Shown: positions 55,644-64,000 of the stretch, piece after piece
Position numbering within the stretch: position 1 is the stretch's first letter
Layout of the letters: each line of letters opens with the position of its first letter
Source: Arctopsyche grandis
Taxonomy: Eukaryota; Arthropoda; Insecta; Trichoptera; Hydropsychidae
Reading direction: 5' to 3'
Length of the DNA stretch: 64,000 nt
Assembly: GCF_051622035.1 (NCBI RefSeq)
Contig: NC_135366.1
Span: 935,001 to 999,000, forward strand
Program-made: the position numbers and the translations under genes
The notes under the pieces: generated by a model
Database searches by the model: none
What the model saw: only the letters and a program-made list of their open reading frames with translations
Told to the model about the DNA's origin: nothing

Positions 55644-58244
55644 CTAATAATCACATATTTTCTGGTGTATTGTCTTTAAAGATTGCAACTGAACAAAATC
55701 AGCGCAGATATCTAGGGCAGATAGAGGACTACCGTCGTTACCTTCTTGCATAAAGTAATGTCGTAATTCGGCAATGAATTTCCTTGCTTTTCGATGAGTT
55801 ACTCGTTCGTGTTCAGTATCATCCCCTTCACTTTCATGTTCTTCCGATCTGTCTTCATTTGTTGCTGAATTTTTTTCAATTGTGTCTACATAGTCTTCAT
55901 TCTCATTATAACATTGAATATTGTCATCCATCGATAAAAACTCTTCAAAGTTTCTGACACGCTGCAAAACTATTTCACTTTCAGTATTGGTCTTATCCGG
56001 CAAATTTTTACTGGAATTCTTAAATCCACATTGAGCAAAGCAGTTTTGGATCGTCTCGCTGCTTACTTTTCGCCAGCTGTCTGCCATAAATTGGACGGCT
56101 ATTAATACGGTAATCTTCGAACTAACTTCTTCAGCTGTTGAAGATGATGGCAGTAAATTTTCTTCAATTGCTTCATGAATGTAATGAACTAGCCTTCCAC
56201 GATACAGTGCCTTTAGATTTTTTATGATGCCTACTTCCAAAGGTTGCATCATAGTTGGGTCATTAGCTGGAAGAAATTCCAATTGAATATTTTTCAAATA
56301 ATCTAAACGAGGGTGTACAGTATAATTATCTAGAAGTAGCATAATTTTTCTAGACTTCTGTTGCAGTTCCTTATCCCAACATTTTAACCATTTTTGAAAA
56401 ATATCTGAAGTCATCCTGGCATTCTTGTTGGCACAATAGATTACTGGCAAACTATTCATTCTAAGTCCTTTAAAGCATTGAGGTTTAGCATTCTTCGCAA
56501 TAACTAACAGCTTCCTTTTATCATTTCCTGACATATTTAAGCAACATAATACAGTAAAACGATCCGATACGCCTTTAGAAGTCAATGTATGTTTGTAATT
56601 TAGGGAACCATCTGGCATAGCACGGAAAAGTAAACCTGTTTCTGTAGCATTGTAGATGTCATCTGCATCGAACATTTGGAGCAAGTCTAGTAATGTAGTA
56701 GATTTCCATGGTTCAGTGTTTGCAGCATCAGGAATCTCTCTTTGGCCAGGTATTTTCTTAAATTTAATTTCATGTCTAGATTTCCACCGAGATAACCAAC
56801 CGTCTGTTGCTTTAAAGCTAGTGTGACCCAGTTTATTAGCTAACTCTTCTGATTTACTTTTCAACGTTGAACCATTGATGCCCAAACCCTGTATGTTTGC
56901 ATAAGAGAACCATTGATTGAGGGCCTCCTCGACATCGGGATGCTTGCCTTCTCGTTTTCGTTTTTGGGATTTAGCCAGTTGTCCATGCAATGCCCATTCC
57001 TCTCGCAGTTTGACTTGCTGGCTTATCACCCGAGCGATGGTGGATTTTGGTACTCCAGTTATCTTCGCCAATTGGCGATGACTGGTGTTTAACGGTTGAC
57101 TTTTAATTTGATCTAGTAAAGCTATTTTATTAGCTAGTGTTAAATCTTTTCGTGGCACCTTAGCAACAGCCTAATAAAATGAAAGAATCATTAGTTAAAA
57201 AAAAACAAATAATTTCAATTTAAAATATCCAGAGACCACAGTAATTGCCCAGCCTATAATAAGGATATACAATCTCTTTTTCTTTGATAAGATTCCATCA
57301 TGTCGTGGTGAGAATGATTGAGAACTCCAATTATTCTAAAGGCTATAATGGTGGTATTCTTTGGCTTTCCAAATCAGATAGGCTTGAAGTGAGGATCATA
57401 ACTAAAATAAATCAACTAGCAGCAGACAATGACACTGCTAAGACTTAACCAAAGTCAAGAACAAAGAAAAAGATAAAAGAAAAGCTAGGATGTTCTTATC
57501 AAACTCTAAGAATTACAGAACCAAATATAATAGAATCTTCGCAGAACTGATGGCTACGAGGATGACAATATATGTATGTATGTAGTGCTATCTATAAGAA
57601 ATTAACAAGAGCACCATTGTGATCATACAAAGTTTTAATTAATGCTATTTTTTACTTAAAAATTCAAGGAGTAGGCCAATTAATACAATCTCTTCTGTTT
57701 TCCATGATATAAATATTACCATTACATATTTTCCTTCAGTATTATTTTGTTCCTGGCAAAATGAAAGCTCGTTCATGCTCCGACTCTTTTCCTCCAGGTT
57801 AGAATCGCTCGGCAATCTTCCATTATCTACACACTCATCAGGTAAATTTGATGGTTGTGCATTAGTATTGAAACACTGATCCTCCAGAACTAAGTCATCG
57901 AGCAAATTTTCCTCTACATTAATGTCCAAGCATTCGGTCAACCTCCGTCGAGCTCTTTCATCATTTTGAATACAAATCTTCTTGAAACTAATGAACAATC
58001 TCAAGTTGTTTTCACAGGACGAGCATATTGTATTGGGTAGTTTTTCATGTTTTCTCACCTGTAAGGGAAATACGAATAGAAAAATAGTATCAATGAGATA
58101 TAATTGATTATAAACATTTGAGGAATTGACCTGTAAGTGACAGCAGCGCCAGATGCGTTCCACAAGTTCTTGAGAATCTTTTTTATCGAAAATAGGAACG
58201 GAAGATTCAGCTGTCACATAGCACAGGCAAAGTCGACACTCCAT
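55644..58244 (-). CDS. ZAD domain fused to a pogo/Tigger-type transposase-derived protein
   Basis: Exons in transcript order: 58244-58131, 58058-57720, 57170-55644; 38 + 113 + 508 codons plus stop, all phase 0. Residues 1-151 are a ZAD: CRLC at 3-6 and CSSC at 50-53 are the four zinc ligands; ZADs dimerise and mark many insect C2H2 factors. The large exon follows a strong acceptor (TTTTTTTTTAACTAATG, then TTTCATTTTATTAG). It encodes a psq-type helix-turn-helix (LTLANKIALLDQIK...VPKSTIARVI), a CENP-B-like second HTH, and a DDE region of TIGD4/6 type (FTVLCCLNMSGNDKRKLLVI, MTSDIFQKWL). The expected first Asp is Thr (YNATETG), the second is kept (LLLDN) and the third is Glu (QPLEVG), so nuclease activity is unlikely. 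A Glu/Asp-rich tail follows. The large frame begins with GTG at 57158 and no AUG near its 5' end, which supports splicing to upstream coding exons. The alternative is that the ZAD exons read through to the stop near 57645 and the Tigger frame is separate. A nuclear DNA-binding role is inferred. Confidence 0.78.
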
Positions 58245-58517
58245 CTACCTGAACTTGAATCTCCAGCTCTAGTTTATGACAGAACTTTGACAGTAGACAT
58301 ATCAAGATACCAACTTTAAATTTTCGATCGAGTCTTCTTCATTGAAATCATTTAATAGACTAATTGGGAAATGGGTGTGGCAAATTAATTTGGACGCTCC
58401 AATAACTTATAATATAAACGCAGGTATAAATAATCTATTAGCATATAATATATTGGAGCTCGTATCGAGCTCCAATATATTATAACACACAATTTTAAAT
58501 TTTAGCCAACGAACAGA

Positions 58518-58625
58518 GGGGTTCGGTGATTACTGGTCACAAAGTACTCGTCACAAAGTCACTAAAATCTCTATAACGGAACATCTGGCAGCTGAAAATT
58601 CCATCATACTAACGAGAACTTGATA
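58518..58625. mobile_element. MITE family F, partial
   Basis: GTTCGGTGATTACTGGTCACAAAG, AAATCTCTATAACGGAACATC, ATTCCATCATACTAACGAG. The second half is absent. Confidence 0.65.
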
Positions 58626-58639
58626 GTTAACTTATATTT

Positions 58640-59160
58640 ACTCTTTTCATAGATGCTTATATTTTAATATGAATTTTTGGAACTTCCCCTACGTAGACGG
58701 CTTCTGGCTGATCCGTAAACAGCGGCGTATATAGAGTGCGAAAGATCCAGGAACAGCTACTAGCTCGACCGCAAGTGGTTGAAGGCTGGGGCAGGAGATA
58801 AGAAAAGATCTGAGGTCGACCGGCTCTGAAGAAAGTTTGATGAAGAAGAGCGTTTCTTCTCGCGCGTGTCCGGAGCTACGTCCGGGGAGTGGGGGTAGCA
58901 GGATGCCAACCTAGACATTGGCATTGCTACTAACTGAAGGGACGATGAGGAAGACGTAGCGTTATATCCCATTCAAATGTTAATATTATTTCTAGAAAAA
59001 TGTGATTACTTGAAAAATATAGAACTGTTTCATATACTTTTTTTTATCACTTTAAAATTATAATAAAAGTTTTTGATGTAGTACATTTTTATAAAATCAG
59101 TGTTCCAGATATCTTTTATACTTATTGTATTGAAAATATATGCGTTAGTGTCGCACATAT
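58640..59160. other. Unassigned stretch with a GC-rich block
   Basis: A GC-rich block at about 58690-58980 stands out from its AT-rich flanks. It has no recognisable protein; the minus-strand 70-codon frame (58760-58972) is Ser-rich and unsupported. It could be an old LTR or a regulatory piece upstream of the ZAD-Tigger gene, whose start lies about 450 bp away. Confidence 0.35.
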
Positions 59161-59164
59161 ACCT

Positions 59165-59375
59165 ATGCATTTGTTGTAATTGGACTATTCGTCACATTGT
59201 GGTGGTCACAAAGACAATTTTTGCCATGAAAATTACGAATACACAATATTTGGCACTCAAGTTCTTGTTAGTATGATAGTTATCGTTAGTATGATGGACT
59301 TTTCGGCTGCCAGATGTTCCGTTATAGAGATTTTAGTGACTTTGTGATGAGTACTTTGTGACCAGTAATAACCGA
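59165..59375. mobile_element. MITE family F, complete
   Basis: TAATTGGACTATTCGTCACA at the left and TTTGTGACCAGTAATAACCG at the right, interior TTAGTATGATGGACTTTTCGG. The uninterrupted version of 40680-41920. Confidence 0.75.
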
Positions 59376-60076
59376 ACCGCATTTGTGAAGTGCTCAAGAT
59401 GAGGAAATACTTCCATGATACTTTTCCATGTGCACATACATACATAAATACATACGAACATGTATAAATGTAATTATGCTAAATAGAATCAATCATATCG
59501 GCGACAAAGGCGTAAATTATAGTTGGTTTGTAATCATTAACGAAAAAGTATTGTAGTAAAACTTAATTTATATAAAGGCATTTGATGAAGAATTCATTAT
59601 TGTATCTAATGAATATGTACCAAAATTGTGAATTTACAAAGTGTAAAGTTACAATTTTTACCAACATAAATAAACTTTGCAAAAAAATAAATTACGAGTG
59701 AACAATTACGATGATATGTTTATTAATGTTTAAGATTTAACTATGAAGTCTCAAGATAATATGAATAGATCTAATTTTGCACGTTCTCGGTTTTTGAATT
59801 GGAACAACAATTTATGTTATACAAATGTTTAAATATCATATTATTGACTAAATATAACCAAAAACTTAGCAATGGATGGGATGCAAGAGTGAAACTGATT
59901 TATAAAAGTATTTAATACTTTATTCAAACAGTTTATACAGTTATGGAATTCACAATAGAACTGTTTATAACATACTGAATGAGTGAGTATGAACTACAGT
60001 GACAAAAGATTAAGAATATTTCATACAAATTTGGACTCCTGGCCAACTTGTCTTGTTATTTATTTTTTTATAATAT
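59376..60076. other. AT-rich intergenic DNA, no gene seen
   Basis: No frames with domains and no clear repeat termini. Confidence 0.45.
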
Positions 60077-60520
60077 TGTTGCGTAGGGGTGGGTGGAGGA
60101 TCCAAGTAAAAGGCCAACAGTCGTTTCACAGAATTTATTGATGATTAAGGAGATACACGCACTGGCAGTGCTCAGTCCAGAATGACATGATATCGCCTAC
60201 GTACCGCCTTATAAAAGGTAGATCTCTCAGGACGTCTAATCCGTTTACCTGTTGTATAGTCACGTATTCGGATATATATTTCCACGACATTGGGTCTCCC
60301 CGTACCGATTCTGAGAAAGGACTAATAACGGTCATTGTTTAGCCTAAATGCACTTAGAGTCCAGATATAATCCTGGAAGTAAGTGCAAGCACTTAGTTAA
60401 TCCGATAACAGATATTCGTTGGTCTAAGTGCAAGCACTTATTTAATCCGATAACAGATAACCCCTGAACGGCCACATAGTCTCTGGGATTCTATTCGCTT
60501 AATCCGCAGCGTACGTAACA
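60077..60520. mobile_element. Solo LTR, same family as 49583
   Basis: Starts TGTTGCGTAGGGGTGGGTGG, ends GCGTACGTAACA. It contains a 50-bp duplication (AAGTGCAAGCACTTA and TTAATCCGATAACAGATA repeated at about 60380 and 60427). A matching 4-bp target duplication is not evident. Confidence 0.75.
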
Positions 60521-60751
60521 TTATGTATATTTACAATGGTGTTATTACAGATTGCACCAAGGACTACGGCCAAATTTGTACGTAGCATTATTATAAATTT
60601 AAAATTATATCAGGTATATTCAAATAATGGTGACAAATTGAGGGTAGATTATGTTCTGATATAAGCGTCTCTTCAGATCATAGACATTGTAACTAGATCT
60701 CACAAAAAGGGTTTTCTCAATGTGTTTTATTGTTCGATCAGTGATAAAAAA

Positions 60752-62156
60752 TCACTTTTCCGGCATATCATTTTCTGCTGGTTTTGCATTTGAAAGATCT
60801 TCCCCCGCGTGACATTGCAGATGTCGTTTTAGATTTCTGCTGCTAACGAAACACTTGGAACAGATCCCGCATTTGAAAGACTTTTCCCCGTTGTGATAAA
60901 TCATGTGACGATTCAAAATTCCTTTTTCTATAAATCTCTTCGAACAGATCTCACACTTGAAAGGTTTTTCCCCGGTGTGATAGATCATGTGTCGATTTAA
61001 AACCCCTCTTTCGACAAAGCTTTTCGAGCAAATCTCACATTTGAATGGCTTTTCTCCGGTGTGATGGATCATATGTCGATTTAAAATCCCCCTTTCGACG
61101 AAACTCTTCGCGCATATCTTGCATTTGAACGTTTTTTCCCCAGTGTGACATTTCATATGTGTCGTCAGCAGATAATTCCTCACGAAACATTTTGAGCAAA
61201 TTTCACATTTGAACGGTTTCTCTCCAGTGTGGCATGTCATGTGCGTTATCAGCTCGCAATTTTTCATGAAACATTTCGAGCAGAGCTCGCATTTGAAAGG
61301 TTTTTCCCCGATGTGGTACTTCATATGACTGCTGATACTCTTCTTTTCGATGAAACACCTCGAGCAGATGTCGCATTTGAAAGGTTTTTCCCCAGTGTGA
61401 TACCGCATGTGTACAGTCAATTCGCAATTCCTAGCAAAAGACTTCGAACACATATCGCATTTAAATGGTCTCTCTCGGGTGTGACATTTCATGTGACTTT
61501 TAAGGTATTTATTTTTTAAAAAACATTTCGAACAGATCTCACATTTAAAAGATTTTTCCTCTGAGCGACATTTACTACTAGGCTGAAAAATTAAACAATC
61601 AATTATAACATTCTTTTTTTGATTAAATAACATTGACTTTTTTTGTTATTTTACCACAGGATATTTTCCCTTGGTACCATTTCTTGGAAGTTTATTGATG
61701 AGTATCTCTTTCTCTAGTTTGGAATCACCCGGTTGTCTGCCATTACTCGCATCATCTTTAGGGATATTATATGGCTGAGAATTGGTATGTGAAGATTCGT
61801 CTTCCCAAATTAAATCATCCAGAATGACTTCCTCTACTTTGATCCCTGATCTTTTTCTCGCTTTTTTATCGTTTTGTAAGCAAATATTTTTAAAATCAGT
61901 GAACAAATTCAAGTTGGTTTTACACGACCAACACATTGTGTAGGGCAGTTTTTCATGTTCTGTTATCTGTAAAGAAAATTTAAATACATATATCTAAATA
62001 TTTGAATAGAATTAACTAATCATTTGAGTAGGAATAACTGACCCGTAGGTGGCAGCAGTTCCAAATGCATTCCAGTAGTTTCAAAGAGTCTGAATGTTCA
62101 TATATAGGGACTGAAGATTCTTCTGTAACATAACATAAGCAAAGTCGACACTCCAT
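60752..62156 (-). CDS. ZAD-C2H2 zinc-finger transcription factor, three exons
   Basis: Exons in transcript order: 62156-62043, 61966-61655, 61582-60752; 38 + 104 + 276 codons plus stop, giving 418 residues, all phase 0. The N-terminal ZAD has CRLC at 3-6 and CWSC at 50-53. The last exon carries nine consecutive C2H2 fingers of the FKCxxC...HxxxH type with HTGEKPFKC linkers. Fingers 6-8 are very alike (SFVERG/FIEKG LNRHM), which points to recent internal duplication. Proteins of this class bind DNA in the nucleus as ZAD-linked dimers; the target cannot be predicted here. Exon 1 is 27/38 identical to exon 1 of the neighbour at 58244 and exon 2 is clearly related, so the two are tandem duplicates. 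They lie on the same strand, 2.5 kb apart, with a solo LTR and a MITE between. Confidence 0.95.
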
Positions 62157-62503
62157 TGAACGTCACTTGTACTCGAGTTTTTGACACATGTTTGACAGAT
62201 AGTGCACACTGTGACCAACTGTAAATTGTTAATGAATCAGAAACTAGAATTCTCAATTTATAACTAGAGGTAGCTCTACGGTTGTTGGTTAGCGATAGAG
62301 ATAGATATTGGCCACTTGGATTTAAACAATGTTATACAATTGGATTTTGGACATAATTATTCAGTAAAATTATTAATAATCTTTTTCGTGCTCATTTAGC
62401 AACATTGGGTAAATTCTTTTGAATTCCTCTAGGGAGCAGAACTATGCAAGTGCCGTCTTCCATTTTTCAAGAATTTAGTTTTTTTACATTAATAGAAATA
62501 TTA

Positions 62504-62852
62504 TCTATATATGTATATAAAAATGAATGTCTGTGTGTGTGTCTCGAGTAGGCTTCTAAACCACTGAACCGATTGCGATGGAAATTTCAGGATACGTTGT
62601 ATGCATGTCTGGGAAGATTACTGTGAAAAAAAAACGGGAACGGAAATGAGAAAAACGGGAATGAGTGTCATTGCAACGCTACAATTTCAAATGTTTTCGC
62701 GTCGCGACCAACGTGTTCGCTGCCTGCGTTTTTCTGACAAATAGGAACGGGAACGAGAATGGGAATGGGAACGGGAACGAGAAAGAAACGGGAAGTGAAA
62801 CGGGAATTGCATGCGTTATTGTGGCATTGCAACGCATGCCGGGTTCAGCTAG
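62504..62852 (+). mobile_element. Short non-autonomous Helitron
   Basis: Starts TCTATATATGTATATAAAAATG, ends CTAG, and sits between A (62503) and T (62853). A 9-bp stem, GCATGCGTT / AACGCATGC, lies a few bases before the terminal CTAG. All these are Helitron hallmarks. The interior has GGGAACGGGAA-like repeats and no RepHel. Confidence 0.88.
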
Positions 62853-62911
62853 TACAATATATATTCATGCGTATTTATTTAAAAGATGTACTACCAAGCA
62901 AGAATCGTCCG

Positions 62912-63478
62912 ATTCAGTGATTATTCCGCACAAAGCAATCTCGCACACGTCACTAAAATCTTGATCAATATCTGGCATCCTAAAATTCCATTCATCGAGA
63001 GCTACGCACTAACATTATCAATTGTTCCCTTAAAGTTTCACTTAAAAAATGAGAGCCAATCTTGATGATATTAACTTGAATTTAAAGTTAAAAAAGTTTT
63101 TAACATTTATTCAATGGTGCATGCTACATATACAGTCAATACGTAACAATAGTTATTTTAGTATCGTCGATTTCAAAATAGCCCAGATGCACTACTGATT
63201 ATCACGATACTAACCTATTTCACTATCAATAATCTTTATACGTGTGAAACTGTTAACAATATTGATAGTGTAGCATTCCCCAATACATTTTTTGCCTTCA
63301 ATAATGCTACTGTCCACTACGGTAAACGGATTATTGCGTAAATTGCGATCGCGCGCACGATAATCGTTGCCAAAAAAGTCGCGAAATTTTCCGCAGAGAT
63401 TTTGGGTGCCAGATGTTTCGTGATCGAGATTTTAGTAACGTGTGCGAGATCGCTTTTAGCGGAATAATCATCGAACTA
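62912..63478. mobile_element. Palindromic MITE-like element
   Basis: Ends GATTATTCCGCACAAAGCAATCTCGCACACG and CGTGTGCGAGATCGCTTTTAGCGGAATAATC are inverted, with inner CACTAAAATCTTGATC / GATCGAGATTTTAGTAACG. Related to 10146-10330 but longer. Confidence 0.7.
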
Positions 63479-63489
63479 TCCACTGCTAC

Positions 63490-63985
63490 ACATTTTTTAT
63501 TTTATTTTATTTTTATTACAATCAATGTACACTCGTCATTACAGATCGCTCCAATGAAACGAGTGTACGAGAACGGTCAGACAACGTATACAAGACGTTC
63601 AATAAACATCGAATACAATAATTAATCAAGTACAGAAATAATAATCATAAAGACATCTATGGATTATTTTTAGATTTTGTGCACAATTATTATTACAATT
63701 TTTATACACATAATAAACATGAAATTATAGAGACATCTATAGATTTCATATTTCTGTGCATAATTTCTACAAATTATACACACAGATTTTTGTGACAACA
63801 GGAAATGATCTATTACCAATTTTCAGGAATCGTTTCAACATCAGATAAAATTGGCAAACTCTGATAGAGAAACGATCGATTTGGAGTCACAAAACCCCCA
63901 AATCTAACCAGCAGTTTGGTGAGTCGAACCATCGATTGCAGTGGTGCTAAATATATACGCTAATATTAAGCCAAACTGCTGGCTA
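63490..63985 (-). mobile_element. tRNA-headed SINE, second complete copy
   Basis: On the minus strand: head GCCAGCAGTTTGGCTTAATATTAGC, B box GGTTCGACTC, core CTCCAAATCGATCGTTTCTC, tail to CATTGGAGCGATCTGTAATG. Closely matches 9000-9518. Confidence 0.8.
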
Positions 63986-64000
63986 TGTGAAACATATGTA

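Noticed and set aside
60077-60520. Four-base target duplication for the third LTR
   Set aside because: Flanks read ATAT and TTAT; no convincing match, so none is claimed.
61229-61519. 96-codon plus-strand frame
   Set aside because: Antisense of the repeated C2H2 array.

Overview
The window looks like AT-rich, repeat-loaded insect nuclear DNA. The evidence is: spliced genes with GT-AG introns of tens of bases to several kilobases; two genes with a ZAD (zinc-finger associated domain), a domain typical of arthropods and expanded in holometabolous insects; and many TIR elements, SINEs, LINE ends, solo LTRs and a Helitron. I cannot name the species from the sequence. No bacterial, plastid or viral gene was seen.

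Five host loci plus one terminal fragment can be read, with exon borders checked by codon phase. From left to right: (1) 513-860 (+), the last exons of a protein ending in a MYND zinc finger. (2) 12452-27419 (+), a complete CDK12 gene of 13 coding exons and 1068 codons, with a GC-rich promoter and likely 5' UTR exon near 5.6-6.6 kb. (3) 29563-40493 (-), a complete NPRL2 gene (GATOR1 subunit) of 7 exons and 407 codons, with the catalytic arginine kept. (4) 50759-53236 (-), a DNAJC28-like gene (J domain plus DUF1992) of 6 coding exons, the first with only 5 coding bases. (5) 55644-58244 (-), a ZAD domain spliced in frame to a complete pogo/Tigger-type transposase-derived exon. (6) 60752-62156 (-), its tandem paralogue, in which the same ZAD module is spliced at the same phase to nine C2H2 fingers.

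The most interesting item is locus 5. Its first two exons match those of locus 6 in length, phase and sequence style, but its third exon encodes a 508-residue CENP-B/Tigger-like protein with two helix-turn-helix regions and a DDE fold. Two of the three expected catalytic acids are changed (Asp to Thr and Asp to Glu). This is the pattern of a captured transposase used as a DNA-binding regulator, a host-transposase fusion gene.

The rest is mostly mobile DNA, much of it nested. Several hAT elements have intact 8-bp target duplications. Three TTAA-flanked, piggyBac-type MITE families share a GGCAAAGGG-like end. A long-TIR family with TTAGG-like internal motifs recurs five times. A Tc1 element is folded back on its own transposase 3' end. 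A 1.2-kb palindrome lies in NPRL2 intron 1. A Harbinger fragment and a MITE share the same end. Three solo LTRs of one family and a tRNA-headed SINE family are also present. CDK12 introns 3, 6, 8, 9 and 12 and NPRL2 introns 1, 3 and 6 carry most of the elements inside genes.
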